From Microbacterium schleiferi (GTDB taxonomy: Bacteria; Actinomycetota; Actinomycetes; Actinomycetales; Microbacteriaceae): a DNA stretch of 64,000 nt. The notes under the pieces are model-generated. The model made no database searches and was not told the origin of the DNA. It saw only the letters and a program-made list of their open reading frames with translations. The position numbers and the translations under genes were made by a program. Positions 18,516-27,760 of the stretch are shown piece after piece. Location of the stretch: NCBI RefSeq assembly GCF_015565955.1, contig NZ_CP064760.1, positions 2,976,001-3,040,000 on the forward strand. The letters are read 5' to 3'. Position 1 is the first letter of the stretch, and the number at the start of each line of letters is the position of its first letter.

Positions 18516-18642
18516 GACTCCACGTTAGCGAGCCGCACCACCACGAAGGGGGGTCTTCGACCGTCCCCGGGCGTGGTGCCGCATCGGCGGGAGCCCCGTC
18601 GGCCAGACTGGTGCGCAACCCACACCCAGGGAGGCGCTTTTC

Positions 18643-19695
18643 ATGCCCGATGGACAGGTTCTGGAGTTCTCGGGGCTCACCAAGCGCTTCGGGACGATTT
18701 CGGCGGTCGCGGATCTCACGTGTCGTGTTCAGCCCGGACGCATCACGGCGTTTCTCGGACCCAACGGCGCCGGCAAGACCACGACGCTCCGGATGCTGCT
18801 CGGCCTCATCCGCCCGACCTCGGGCTCGGCAACCATCGGCGGTCGCCGCTACGACGAACTCGCTCATCCGCTGCGTACGGTCGGCGCGGTCCTCGAGGCG
18901 ACCGGCTTTCACCCCGGCCGCACCGGCGCAGCCCATCTGACCGTGTACGCGCAGGCCGCCGGCATCCCCCGCTCACGGGTCGACGAGGTGCTGGAACTGG
19001 TCGGGCTCACGCAGGCGGCGGGGCGCAAGGTCGGCGGCTACTCGCTTGGAATGCGCCAGCGACTCGGGGTCGCATTCGCGCTGCTCGGCGATCCGGGAGT
19101 CCTCGTGCTCGACGAGCCGACGAACGGGCTCGATCCTGAGGGCATCCGATGGATGCGGTCGTTCCTGCGGACGCTGTCGGCCGAGGGCCGGACGATCCTC
19201 GTGTCGTCTCATCTGCTCGCCGAGGTGCAGCAGACGGTGGATGCTGCACTCATCATCTCGGGCGGCCGCCTCGTATTCGAGGGGTCGCTGGCTGACCTGG
19301 CCTACCAGGAGGTCCCTGTCACGCTTGTCGACGCCCCCGACCGCGGCGCGCTTGTCGCAGCGCTGGAGGGCGCGGGCGTTCCGCTCGAACAGCTGCGCAC
19401 CGGCATCCAGGTGCAGGGCCTCGACGCTACCCGCGTCGGGGCGATCGCCGCATCCGCTGGCATCGCCCTGTCGGCGCTGACCGACCGGGGCCCGGCCTTG
19501 GAAGAGATCTTCCTCGAGTACGTCAACGGGACCAGGCCACCGCGGCTGCTGACGGATGATCCGCAGCAGGCACCGCCAGTGGATGCCAGCCCGGTAGCAG
19601 GCGAAGCTGTCGAACCAGCAGAACCCGCCGAGCACACCGCCCCGGACGAGGACCCTGAACCGAGAGTCGACGACGAGGAAGGGGCGAACCGATGA
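18643..19695 (+). CDS. ABC transporter ATP-binding protein (ABC-2 exporter type)
   Basis: The 350-residue ATPase has Walker A GPNGAGKT (39-46), a signature written YSLGMRQR, Walker B VLVLDEPT and the switch histidine in SSHLLAE. After residue 300 comes an acidic, Pro/Glu-rich tail (to 350) that is not part of the ATPase fold. Its stop overlaps the start of the permease gene (ATGA), so the two form an exporter or membrane-remodelling pair. The exported compound is unknown; the layout is like that of bacitracin/lantibiotic-type resistance ABC pairs. Confidence 0.9.
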   Translation: MPDGQVLEFSGLTKRFGTISAVADLTCRVQPGRITAFLGPNGAGKTTTLRMLLGLIRPTSGSATIGGRRYDELAHPLRTVGAVLEATGFHPGRTGAAHLTVYAQAAGIPRSRVDEVLELVGLTQAAGRKVGGYSLGMRQRLGVAFALLGDPGVLVLDEPTNGLDPEGIRWMRSFLRTLSAEGRTILVSSHLLAEVQQTVDAALIISGGRLVFEGSLADLAYQEVPVTLVDAPDRGALVAALEGAGVPLEQLRTGIQVQGLDATRVGAIAASAGIALSALTDRGPALEEIFLEYVNGTRPPRLLTDDPQQAPPVDASPVAGEAVEPAEPAEHTAPDEDPEPRVDDEEGANR

Positions 19696-20510
19696 CCGTC
19701 GCCACCGTTACCCGGTCGGAGTTCACGAAGCTCTTCTCGACATCCCTGTGGTGGGTCCTGGGGCTCGTGCTCGTGCTCTACATCGCCTCCACCGCAGGCG
19801 CGCTCGCGTTCGTGTTCGGGGCCGTCAGCAGCGGAGCTCTTCCCGGCGACGGCGCACCGGTCCCGGCCGAGGGCGTCGCGCCCCTGCTCTATTCGCTGGC
19901 GGCGAGCGTCGGATACGTCATCCCGCTCATCCTGGGCACCCTCATCGTCACGAGCGAGTTCCGGCACAAGACGTTGACGGCGACGTTCCTCGCCACGCCA
20001 CGTCGCGGAACTGTCCTGTGGGCGAAGATCGTGGCCGGCGCTGTCGTCGGCGTGGGCTTCGGGGTCGTCGGAGTACTGTCATCGGTCGCGCCGGCCGCCG
20101 GGGTTCTCGCGGTGTTCGGCATCGCCCCTGATCTGGGAGTCAGCTCCACCTGGGCACTGATCGGACGCGTCGTGATCGCACTGACGATCTGGGTGATCGT
20201 CGGAATCGGGGTCGGTGCTCTCGTTCGCAACCAGGTAGCGGCGGTCGTGGGAGTGCTCGTCTTCACCCAGTTCCTCGAACCCATCGCGCGCACGGCGGGG
20301 GCGTTCGTGGAGGGACTGGACACCGTCACCACCTACCTGCCGGGCGCGGCAAGCGATGCCCTGGTCGGCGCCAGCATCTTCCAGATGGCGGGCGCGGGAA
20401 CCAGCACGAGCGGACTCGAATGGTGGGCCGGCGGCGCCGTCCTTCTGGCGTACGCGCTCGTCCTGCTCGTTCTCGGCTACGCGCTCAACTGGCGTCGCGA
20501 CGTCAGCTGA
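19692..20510 (+). CDS. ABC-2 family permease
   Basis: The 272-residue permease has about six membrane segments, with the first at 15-40 and a VTSEFRHKTLTATFLATPRR intracellular loop typical of ABC-2 permeases. It partners the ATPase encoded just upstream with a 4-base overlap. No substrate can be inferred. Its stop overlaps the stop of the convergent small gene by 8 bases. Confidence 0.88.
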   Translation: MTVATVTRSEFTKLFSTSLWWVLGLVLVLYIASTAGALAFVFGAVSSGALPGDGAPVPAEGVAPLLYSLAASVGYVIPLILGTLIVTSEFRHKTLTATFLATPRRGTVLWAKIVAGAVVGVGFGVVGVLSSVAPAAGVLAVFGIAPDLGVSSTWALIGRVVIALTIWVIVGIGVGALVRNQVAAVVGVLVFTQFLEPIARTAGAFVEGLDTVTTYLPGAASDALVGASIFQMAGAGTSTSGLEWWAGGAVLLAYALVLLVLGYALNWRRDVS

Positions 20511-20892
20511 CGAGGTCGGCGACGTCTTCGGCGGGACCGTCGACGTCCAGGCGTAGCGCTTGGATGAGCGCCAGGCCGTGGCGCGTCGTCAGGACGATGC
20601 GCTGATAGTCCTGATGCCCCTCCAGGTCGATGACGACGCCGGGCCGCCGTCCGCGCACGACGACGAAGTCCTCGCTGCCGGCCGACTTCCAGGTGCCCAT
20701 CGCGATGACGCCGCGCACGTGCGTCCCGGGGCTCGGCACCCCGCGAAGCCAGGTCCACACGTCGTCGGTGAGTTGAACCTTCGTTATCGTGCTGCGCGGG
20801 ATCTCTACATTCTGCCGACGGAATGCAAGCAGACGTTCCGATCCTGACAACGTCACCTCCAGATGGGAGGAGTCGAGCAGGAGCGTCACCAT
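20503..20892 (-). CDS. Conserved hypothetical protein, possibly PH-like
   Basis: The 129-residue protein has no membrane segment and no enzymatic motif. Alternating short beta strands with a C-terminal helix (TRHGLALIQALRLDVDG) suggest a small PH-like beta fold. That is only an impression from the pattern. Similar proteins are familiar from Microbacteriaceae but without an assigned role. It has its own start, ATG at 20892, and is convergent with the permease gene. Confidence 0.7.
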   Translation of the reverse strand: MVTLLLDSSHLEVTLSGSERLLAFRRQNVEIPRSTITKVQLTDDVWTWLRGVPSPGTHVRGVIAMGTWKSAGSEDFVVVRGRRPGVVIDLEGHQDYQRIVLTTRHGLALIQALRLDVDGPAEDVADLVS

Positions 20893-20984
20893 GAAGCTAG
20901 TCTGCCAGCGCCGCCCACCCGGTCACGGGGAGTTTGCTTACAAGCCCGCAACGATCCTCAGGCCGATCACCCCGGCGACGGTGC

Positions 20985-20990
20985 GACACT
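20985..20990 (+). promoter_or_regulatory. -10 element of the F420 operon
   Basis: GACACT ends 6 bases before GTG 20997. It matches the NANNNT leaderless arrangement seen across the window and is the reason for choosing that GTG rather than the in-frame GTG at 20994 or upstream ATGs. Confidence 0.5.
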
Positions 20991-20996
20991 GGGGTG

Positions 20997-23381
20997 GTGG
21001 GCACGCTCAACCGAACACCGACTCGCCCCGCTGCCGTGAGCCTCGACGATGCCCTCTCACGAGCCGATGCGGGCGACGACCTCAGCCGCGACGATCTGGT
21101 CGCGGTGCTCAGCGCGCGGGGTCCGGAGCTGGATGCCGTTCTCGAGGTCGCCGGCGCGTTGCGCGACCGCGGCCTGCGCGAGGCTGGGCGCCCGGGCGTC
21201 TTCACGTACTCCCGCAAAGTGTTCGTCCCCATCACGACCCTGTGCCGCGACCGCTGCCACTATTGCGTTTTCGTCGACACCCCGGGGCAGCTGCAGCGCG
21301 CTGGAAAGCCGGTGTTCATGAGCCCGGAACAGGTGCTCGCCGTCGCCCGGGCCGGACAGCGCCAAGGCTGCAAAGAGGCGCTCCTCACGCTCGGTGATCG
21401 CCCCGAGGAGCGGTGGCCCGAGGCTCGCCGCTGGCTCGACGAGCACGGTTTCGCCTCGACCCTCGACTATGTCGCGTACGTCGCGAACCTCATCACGACC
21501 GAGACAGGCATGCTCGCGCATCTGAACCCCGGCGTCATGAGTGCCGACGAACTCCAGCGCCTGCGCCCGTTCGGGCCGTCGATGGGCATGATGCTCGAGA
21601 CGACATCCCGCGACCTGTTCGAGACCCCGGGACAGGTGCACTACGGCTCCCCCGACAAGGATCCCGACCTCCGGCTTCGGGTTATCGAGGATGCCGGCAT
21701 CCACCGCATTCCGTTCACCACCGGCATCCTCGTGGGAATCGGTGAGACGATCACCGACCGGGCCGAGTCTCTTCTCGCGCTGCGGGACGCACAGCGCCGG
21801 TACGGGCACCTGCAGGAGATCATCGTGCAGAACTTCCGCGCGAAGCCCGGCACGGCAATGCGCGATGCGGCCGATGCCGACCTCGAGGAGTACACCGCAG
21901 CCGTGGCCGCAGCGCGCCTGGCAATGGGCGCGAACGCGCGCATCCAGGTGCCGCCGAACCTCAGCGACCCGACCGAGTTCGCGCTTCTGGTGCGTGCCGG
22001 CGCGGATGACTGGGGCGGCGTCTCACCGGTCACCGCAGACCACGTGAATCCCGAGCGCCCGTGGCCGCACCTCGACGATCTGGCGGCGCGTACAGCCGAG
22101 CTCGGATTCGAACTGCGCGAGCGCCTGACCGCCCACCCCGAGTACGTGCACGCCGCAGCGACCTGGATCGCTCCGGAGTTGCACGCTGCGGTAGCAGCCC
22201 TCGCCGACCCGGTCTCCGGACTGGCAGCGCCGACGCTCGCCACGCCCTCCACAGCGAGCGCGGCACGCCGCTCGCGAGCCAGCTCGGTCGCGGCTCTGGC
22301 GACAGACGCCGCGACCGACCCCGCATCGCTCGCCGACGAGGACTGGGCGCGGCTGCTGACGGCGACCGGCGCAGACCTCGACGCGCTCACCAGCGCAGCA
22401 GACGACGTGCGACGCTACACGGTCGGCGAGGCGATCAGCGTCGTCGTCAACCGCAACCTGACCACGACGGGACTACGCGCCAGCGTCCGCGTCGAGGGCC
22501 CCGACCGCGACACCTTCACACTGACCGAGGTTGCCGAGATCGCCCGGGATGCCGCCGACCTCGGGGCCAGCGAACTCTGCGTGCAGGGCGTCATCCCGAC
22601 CGATGCGGATGCCTACCTCGGCCTCGCGCGCGCGGTCAAGGATGCCGCGCCCACGCTGCACCTGCACGCCTTCCGCCCGCAAGATGCCTGGGACTTCGCG
22701 ACCCGCAGCGGACTCTCGATCGACGAGGCCTACCGCGCGCTGCGGGATGCGGGTGTGGACACCGTGCCGGGAACGGGCGTCAAGGTTCTGGATGACGGCA
22801 TCCGCGAGCGGGTCGCTCCCACCGACATCCCCATCGCGGACTGGCTCGCCGCGATCCGCGCCGCGCATGCGGCGGGGCTGCGCTCGACATCCGTGCTGTT
22901 CTACGGCCACGTAGAGTCCGCCGCCGACCGGATCTCGCACCTGCGCACGCTGCGCAGCCTGCAGCTGGAGACTGGCGGGTTCACCGAGTTCGTCCCGATC
23001 CCGCTCCCGGGCTTCGGAGTTCCGCTCGTCGAAGGCAGGTCACCGATCGACGAGCATCGGGCGATGGTCGCCGTGTCGCGACTGCTGCTGTCGGGAGCGA
23101 TCGCGCACATTCAGGTGCCGTGGCCGCGCCTGGACGCGGCAACCATTCCGGTGCTTCTGCGCTCGGGCGCCGACGACCTCGGCGGCACGCTGCTCGATGG
23201 CCGCATCCTCCCGCGTGCCGGCGTGGAGCACGGGCGCGAACTGCCGCTGCCCGAGGCCGAGCGCATCGCCCGGCACCTGCTGCGACCCCTCCGGCAGCGC
23301 ACCACCGACTACCGGGATGCCCGCCCCACCCCGCCGCGCGCTCACGACGCTGCCGGCAACCGCACGCGGGAGATGCGATGA
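20997..23381 (+). CDS. fbiC: FbiC-type FO synthase with intact CofG half and CofH half lacking its Fe-S motif
   Basis: FbiC fuses CofG and CofH, two radical-SAM enzymes that make the deazaflavin FO of coenzyme F420 from tyrosine and 5-amino-6-ribitylaminouracil. The 794-residue product has a normal CofG half with CRDRCHYC (Cys83, Cys87, Cys90). The CofH half keeps VVNRN, LHLHAF, GVDTVPGTG, LFYGHVE, ETGGFTEFVP and NDLGGT-like SGADDLGGT, but the stretch that should carry CxxxCxxC reads NLTTTGLRASVRVEGPDRD (487-505) with no cysteine, and the SAM-side GG is GV. No TGC or TGT codon exists here in any frame. It is the first gene of a four-gene operon with 4-base overlaps. Confidence 0.9.
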   Translation: MGTLNRTPTRPAAVSLDDALSRADAGDDLSRDDLVAVLSARGPELDAVLEVAGALRDRGLREAGRPGVFTYSRKVFVPITTLCRDRCHYCVFVDTPGQLQRAGKPVFMSPEQVLAVARAGQRQGCKEALLTLGDRPEERWPEARRWLDEHGFASTLDYVAYVANLITTETGMLAHLNPGVMSADELQRLRPFGPSMGMMLETTSRDLFETPGQVHYGSPDKDPDLRLRVIEDAGIHRIPFTTGILVGIGETITDRAESLLALRDAQRRYGHLQEIIVQNFRAKPGTAMRDAADADLEEYTAAVAAARLAMGANARIQVPPNLSDPTEFALLVRAGADDWGGVSPVTADHVNPERPWPHLDDLAARTAELGFELRERLTAHPEYVHAAATWIAPELHAAVAALADPVSGLAAPTLATPSTASAARRSRASSVAALATDAATDPASLADEDWARLLTATGADLDALTSAADDVRRYTVGEAISVVVNRNLTTTGLRASVRVEGPDRDTFTLTEVAEIARDAADLGASELCVQGVIPTDADAYLGLARAVKDAAPTLHLHAFRPQDAWDFATRSGLSIDEAYRALRDAGVDTVPGTGVKVLDDGIRERVAPTDIPIADWLAAIRAAHAAGLRSTSVLFYGHVESAADRISHLRTLRSLQLETGGFTEFVPIPLPGFGVPLVEGRSPIDEHRAMVAVSRLLLSGAIAHIQVPWPRLDAATIPVLLRSGADDLGGTLLDGRILPRAGVEHGRELPLPEAERIARHLLRPLRQRTTDYRDARPTPPRAHDAAGNRTREMR

Positions 23382-24850
23382 CACCCGAGTACGAGGTCGT
23401 CATCGTCGGCGCGGGCTTCGCGGGCCTGGCCGCCGCGATGGAGCTCGAGGCGGCCGGGGTGACCGACGTCGTGATCCTCGAGCGAGCCAGCGATGTGGGC
23501 GGCACCTGGCGTGAGAACACCTACCCCGGTGTCGCCTGCGATGTGCCGGCTCACCTCTACGCTCTCGCGCGCCATCCCTGGCCGCACTGGTCACGGGAGT
23601 TCGCGCCGGGAACCGAGATTCAGGCCTACCTCCGGCGGGTCGCCGCGGTGGCGGGAATCGACCGCAGCATCAGGTTCGACACCGCCCTGCACCAAGCCCG
23701 CTGGCACGACGGCGGGTGGGAGCTACAGACAACCGGCGGCGCGCTCCGGGCGCGGATGCTGATCCTCGCGTGCGGGAGACTCACCGAGCCAGCGGTGCCG
23801 GACGTCCACGGTCTCGCGACATTCCCCGGCCCGGTCGTTCACTCCGCGCGGTGGGATCCGAGCCTTGAGCTCGCCGGCACACGCGTCGCCGTCGTCGGCA
23901 CCGGTGCCAGCGGTGTGCAGCTCGTTCCCGAGCTCGCTCGCCGGGGCGCAGCCGTCACCCTGTTCCAGCGCTCGGCGCCGTGGGTGCTTCCCCGCGGCGG
24001 CAGGACGTACACGGATGCCGAGCGTACCCGCTTCGCCTCCCAGCCCGAGGTGCTCGCCGCGCTGCGCGACGATCTGTTCCGGGAGGGCGAAGCACGTCAC
24101 GCATCCCGGGCGGGCGATGCCGCCGCCGCAGCTGCCGCAACCGACCAGGCCCTGGCGCATCTGCACGCCCAGGTATCGGACCCGACCCTGCGGGAGTGGC
24201 TCACCCCCGACTACGCGTTCGGCTGCAAGCGCGTGCTGCTCTCGGATGACTTCTACCCCGCCGTAGCCTCGGATGCCGTGACGCTCGAGCCCTCGGCACT
24301 CGCCCGTGCAGACGGCGACACGCTCGTCGCCGCGAGTGGGCGACGATACGCCGCGGACGCCATCGTGCTTGCCACCGGGTTCAGCGCGACACGCCAGCCC
24401 TACGCCGATCTCGTCACGGGCGAGCACGGCATCTCTCTCGATGAGCACTGGGCAACCGGCATGTCATCGGCGCTATCCACGGTCGTCAGCGGGTTCCCGA
24501 ACCTGTTCATCCTCAATGGCCCCAACGCTTCCCTCGGCCACAACTCGTCCATCCTCATGCTCGAGGAGCAGGCCGCGTATGCCGCGCGAACGATCGCCGC
24601 TGCCCCTGCCACTGCGACCCTGCGCCCCGACCCGGCCGTCGAGCAGGCATACACCGGCATGATCGTGCGGCGCTCACGCGACACCGCGTGGGTCGCCGGC
24701 GGATGCCGCAACTGGTACGTCGATGAGCGCTCAGGCCGTCTCACGCTGCTGTGGCCGGGCACCGTGGCCCAGTTTCGCGACCAGCTGCGCGGGGCCGATG
24801 GCAGCGAATTCCTGGCTGAACCCGCTACCGAAAGGAGCACCACGCCATGA
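23378..24850 (+). CDS. Flavin-containing Baeyer-Villiger-type monooxygenase
   Basis: This 490-residue FAD- and NADPH-dependent monooxygenase has the FAD Rossmann motif GAGFAG (11-16), GGTWRENTYPG (41-51), the Baeyer-Villiger fingerprint F-x-G-x3-H-x3-W-D at 149-160, and the NADPH Rossmann motif VGTGASG (173-179). ATGFSATRQPY follows in the C-terminal half. Such enzymes insert oxygen next to a ketone or oxidise a heteroatom. Its ATG overlaps the fbiC stop (ATGA), and its own stop overlaps fgd. Why it sits inside an F420 operon is not known; a role in using or detoxifying a substrate handled by F420 enzymes is a guess. Confidence 0.9.
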   Translation: MTPEYEVVIVGAGFAGLAAAMELEAAGVTDVVILERASDVGGTWRENTYPGVACDVPAHLYALARHPWPHWSREFAPGTEIQAYLRRVAAVAGIDRSIRFDTALHQARWHDGGWELQTTGGALRARMLILACGRLTEPAVPDVHGLATFPGPVVHSARWDPSLELAGTRVAVVGTGASGVQLVPELARRGAAVTLFQRSAPWVLPRGGRTYTDAERTRFASQPEVLAALRDDLFREGEARHASRAGDAAAAAAATDQALAHLHAQVSDPTLREWLTPDYAFGCKRVLLSDDFYPAVASDAVTLEPSALARADGDTLVAASGRRYAADAIVLATGFSATRQPYADLVTGEHGISLDEHWATGMSSALSTVVSGFPNLFILNGPNASLGHNSSILMLEEQAAYAARTIAAAPATATLRPDPAVEQAYTGMIVRRSRDTAWVAGGCRNWYVDERSGRLTLLWPGTVAQFRDQLRGADGSEFLAEPATERSTTP

Positions 24851-25860
24851 CGATCCCCATCCGCCTGGGATACAAGGCATCCGCCGAACAGTTCGGACCG
24901 AACGAGCTCGCTGACTTCGCCGTGGATGCCGAGGACGCGGGCTTCGACTCGGTCTTCGTCTCCGACCACCTGCAGCCGTGGATGCACGAGGGCGGGCATG
25001 CCCCGGCGGCGATCCCGTGGCTCGGCGCCGTGGGTGCCCGCACGTCCCGGATCCTTCTCGGAACCTCGGTTCTGACACCCACCTTCCGCTACCACCCCGG
25101 TGTGGTCGCCCAGGCGTTCGCGACGCTCGGCGTGATGTACCCGGGACGGGTCATCCTGGGGGTGGGAACAGGCGAATCCCTCAACGAGGTGACCCTCGGT
25201 ATCCCCTGGCCGGAGCCGCCCGAGCGCTTCCGGCGCCTCAAGGAGGCGTTGACGCTCCTCGACAAGCTGTGGACCGGCGAACGCGTCACCTATGAGGGCG
25301 AGTTCTGGCAGGTGCGCGATGCCACGATCTACGACCGCCCGGAAACCCCCGTGCCCGTGTACATCGGCGCGGCAGGACCGGCGGCGACGCGTCTCGCCGG
25401 CCGCATCGCCGATGGATTCATCACGACCAGCGGCAAGGATCCCGCCCTCTACACCGAAACGCTGCTCCCCGCGCTCGATGAAGGCCTCGAGAAGGCGGGC
25501 CGCACGCGCGACGACATCGACACGCTCATCGAGGTGAAGGTCTCCTACGACCCCGATCCCGATGAGGCACTCGAACGCACCCGGTTCTGGGCACCCCTCG
25601 CGCTCAGCCCCGACGAAAAGGTCGGCATCCATGACCCCATCGAGATGCAGCGACGCGCGGCGGAGTTGCCGATCGAGCGGGTAGCCAAGCGGTTCATCGT
25701 CTCGTCCGACCCCGACGAACACGTCGATCGCATCGTTGAGGTCGCCCAGCGCGGCTTCCGACACCTCGTGTTCCACGACCCCGGGCACGACCAGGCGGCG
25801 TTCATCGAGCGCTACAGCCGCGACATCCTGCCCCGGCTTCGCGAACGTCTGGACCCGTGA
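24847..25860 (+). CDS. fgd: F420-dependent glucose-6-phosphate dehydrogenase (FGD)
   Basis: FGD oxidises glucose 6-phosphate to 6-phosphogluconolactone and reduces F420, supplying F420H2 to the cell. The 337-residue luciferase-fold protein aligns from memory almost end to end with mycobacterial FGD1: LGYKASAEQFGP, SDHLQPW (His41, Trp45), LGTSVLTPTFRY, GVGTGE (Glu110), KVSYDPDPDEAL and HLVFHDPGHDQ. The active-site His, Trp and Glu of FGD1 are all present. It lies between the monooxygenase and fbiD with 4-base overlaps, so cofactor synthesis and its main reductant are made together. Confidence 0.95.
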   Translation: MTIPIRLGYKASAEQFGPNELADFAVDAEDAGFDSVFVSDHLQPWMHEGGHAPAAIPWLGAVGARTSRILLGTSVLTPTFRYHPGVVAQAFATLGVMYPGRVILGVGTGESLNEVTLGIPWPEPPERFRRLKEALTLLDKLWTGERVTYEGEFWQVRDATIYDRPETPVPVYIGAAGPAATRLAGRIADGFITTSGKDPALYTETLLPALDEGLEKAGRTRDDIDTLIEVKVSYDPDPDEALERTRFWAPLALSPDEKVGIHDPIEMQRRAAELPIERVAKRFIVSSDPDEHVDRIVEVAQRGFRHLVFHDPGHDQAAFIERYSRDILPRLRERLDP

Positions 25861-26513
25861 CCGGCTGGAGCATCGTCATCCCGGTGCGCGGGGGCGGGGG
25901 CAAGAGCCGCCTCGCGGTGCCGGGGGTCGACCGCGAGTCGCTTGCCCGCGCCATCGGACTGGACACAATCGCCGCAACCCACGCGTGCCGTGCCGTATCT
26001 CAGGTCATCGTCGTGACCGCGGACGCCGAGATCGCTGACGCGGTCGCGCACGACTGCCTCGTCGTCGCCGACCCTGGCAGCGGTCTCAACGACGCCGTGC
26101 GGGCGGGGCTCGCTGTCACGGATGCTGTAGCCCCGCGCGCAGCGATGCTCGGCGACCTTCCCGCGCTTCGCGCCGCGGATCTCGACGCCGTCCTCGACGC
26201 CGCATCACGGCACCAGGCTGCGGCTGTACCGGATGCGGAGGGGACTGGCACGACCCTCATCGCCCGGACAACGGCCGGTGAGATCTACCCCCTGTTCGGG
26301 GACGGTTCTTTCGCCCGGCACCGCGCGGCAGGGTTCGTCGATCTCACACCCGATCTCGGCACCACGTCAGCGGGGCCCGCCGTCTGGAGCGTGCGCCGCG
26401 ACGTCGACACTCTCGACCAGCTTCACCAAGCCGCACAACTGGGCCTCGGCATCCGGACCGCTGCGCTTGTGGCGTCGAGCTCCGGTCAGGGTGCCGCTTC
26501 GTCTGTCGCGTAA
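25857..26513 (+). CDS. fbiD: Phosphoenolpyruvate (2-phospholactate) guanylyltransferase FbiD/CofC
   Basis: FbiD activates phosphoenolpyruvate (2-phospholactate in archaea) with GTP for building the F420 side chain. The 218-residue nucleotidyltransferase has VIPVRGGGGKSRL (nucleotide loop), MLGDLPAL (metal-binding) and a C-terminal SVRRDVDTLDQL typical of the family. GTG 25857 overlaps the fgd stop (GTGA). It ends the operon. fbiA and fbiB, also required for F420, are not in this window. Its 3' end overlaps the convergent hemD end by 28 bases. Confidence 0.92.
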   Translation: MTGWSIVIPVRGGGGKSRLAVPGVDRESLARAIGLDTIAATHACRAVSQVIVVTADAEIADAVAHDCLVVADPGSGLNDAVRAGLAVTDAVAPRAAMLGDLPALRAADLDAVLDAASRHQAAAVPDAEGTGTTLIARTTAGEIYPLFGDGSFARHRAAGFVDLTPDLGTTSAGPAVWSVRRDVDTLDQLHQAAQLGLGIRTAALVASSSGQGAASSVA

Positions 26514-27285
26514 AGCAGCGGGAACCGAGCGACGACCTCGATGAGGGCCTCCACGGTTTGGCGGTCAGCGACTCCGTCCACCGTCAACCCCGCGGCCTGA
26601 GCGTCGGTGGCAGTACGCGGCCCGATCGCCGCCATCACCGTCGAGGGCGGAATCTGCGGGAACTGCTCGCGGACCTGCTCGGCGACGGAGCCGCTCGTGA
26701 TGAGAATCGCGTTGATGCGGCCGCTGCGCACATCGTGGGCGATCCGCTCTGTGACCGGCACGCCCACCGTGCGATAGGCGACGACGCTGCGCACCCGATG
26801 TCCGGCGTCGGTGAGCCTGCCGGTCAACACGGGCTTGGCCGTCTCGCTGCGGAGGGTGAGGATGTCGCGCGGTTCGGGCTCCAGCGCGATCATCTCCTCG
26901 GCGAGCCCGGCTGCCGAGTTGTCGAGCTCGGGAACCAGATCGACCCGATATCCGACGGCCTGGAGCGCCGCCGCTGTCGTTTCGCCGACGGCGGCGACCT
27001 TCGTCTGCGGGGGATGACGGCGCGGTACGCATAGAGCACATCCACCGTGGTCGCGCTGGTGAGCGTGACCCAGTCGAACGAACCCTCGGCCAGTGCGGCC
27101 AGGGCAGATTCGAGTTCGGTGTGGTCCGTCGTGGGCGCGAAGTTGATCAGCGGCGCGATGACGGGAACGGCCCCTTGCCGACGCAAGGTTGCGGCGACGG
27201 AGTCACCCCAGGGGCCTCCTCGGGGGACCAGAACACGCCACCCGGCCAGTGGCTTGGCGGCGGTCTCTGACGGTGCTCGGTTCAT
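26486..27285 (-). pseudogene. hemD: Uroporphyrinogen-III synthase HemD, reading frame broken
   Basis: HemD closes hydroxymethylbilane into uroporphyrinogen III in heme synthesis. The first half has GWRVLVPRGG and FDWVTLTSATTVDVL; the second has LTLRSETAKPVL, ILITSGSVAEQV and MAAIGPRTA. The two parts are in different frames. One base added to the G5 run at 27009-27013 gives VIPPQTKVAAVGETTA, linking them; 800 bases is one short of a multiple of three. The proposed start is ATG 27285 (MNRAPSE). The gene lies alone, with the cgoX operon upstream on the same strand. Confidence 0.85.
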
Positions 27286-27484
27286 GATCGACTCATCGAT
27301 GCGGAGTCGACCGCCCGACGTTCGAGCAGCCGACCGACGTGTCACCTCGGGTAGCAAACGGTGTCACCCACGTCGTCGGCAGCCTCCGCATCATCGCGCT
27401 GCCTGTTGTCCGAGCATAGCCCCTCGCTCGCGCAATGTCGCGGGCAGAAGGTCACGAGATGGTCACCTCGTGGTTGCTGCGGCG

Positions 27485-27760
27485 CTACTTGTTGACGTAC
27501 GAGTTGACGCCCCACCACACCAGAGCGCCCACAGCCGCCGCCTTCACGACGGCAAGAGTGACGGTCGCGACGGGGTGCTCCCGCGAGAAGCGGCGCAGTT
27601 TCACAACAGCGCGATCCGTGGCCTTCGAGAGCTGCCGGGGAACGTTGGACTTGTCTTCGATGGCGGCTAGTGCCGCCTTCAATTCAGCCCGAGCCTTCTC
27701 GACCGGGTCCGTGAGAGACAGGTCCACGGCTGTGCGGGGAACGCCGATCTCAGAGCTCAT
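27485..27760 (-). CDS. DUF3618-type small membrane protein
   Basis: The 91-residue protein has an amphipathic, charged first half (ALKAALAAIEDKSN) and one membrane helix near the C-terminus (about 65-85), the layout of DUF3618 proteins found with phage-holin-like and YtxH-like partners in actinobacteria. Its start overlaps the end of the holin-like gene by 11 bases. It is the last gene of the cgoX operon. The role is unknown, probably at the cell envelope. Confidence 0.78.
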   Translation of the reverse strand: MSSEIGVPRTAVDLSLTDPVEKARAELKAALAAIEDKSNVPRQLSKATDRAVVKLRRFSREHPVATVTLAVVKAAAVGALVWWGVNSYVNK

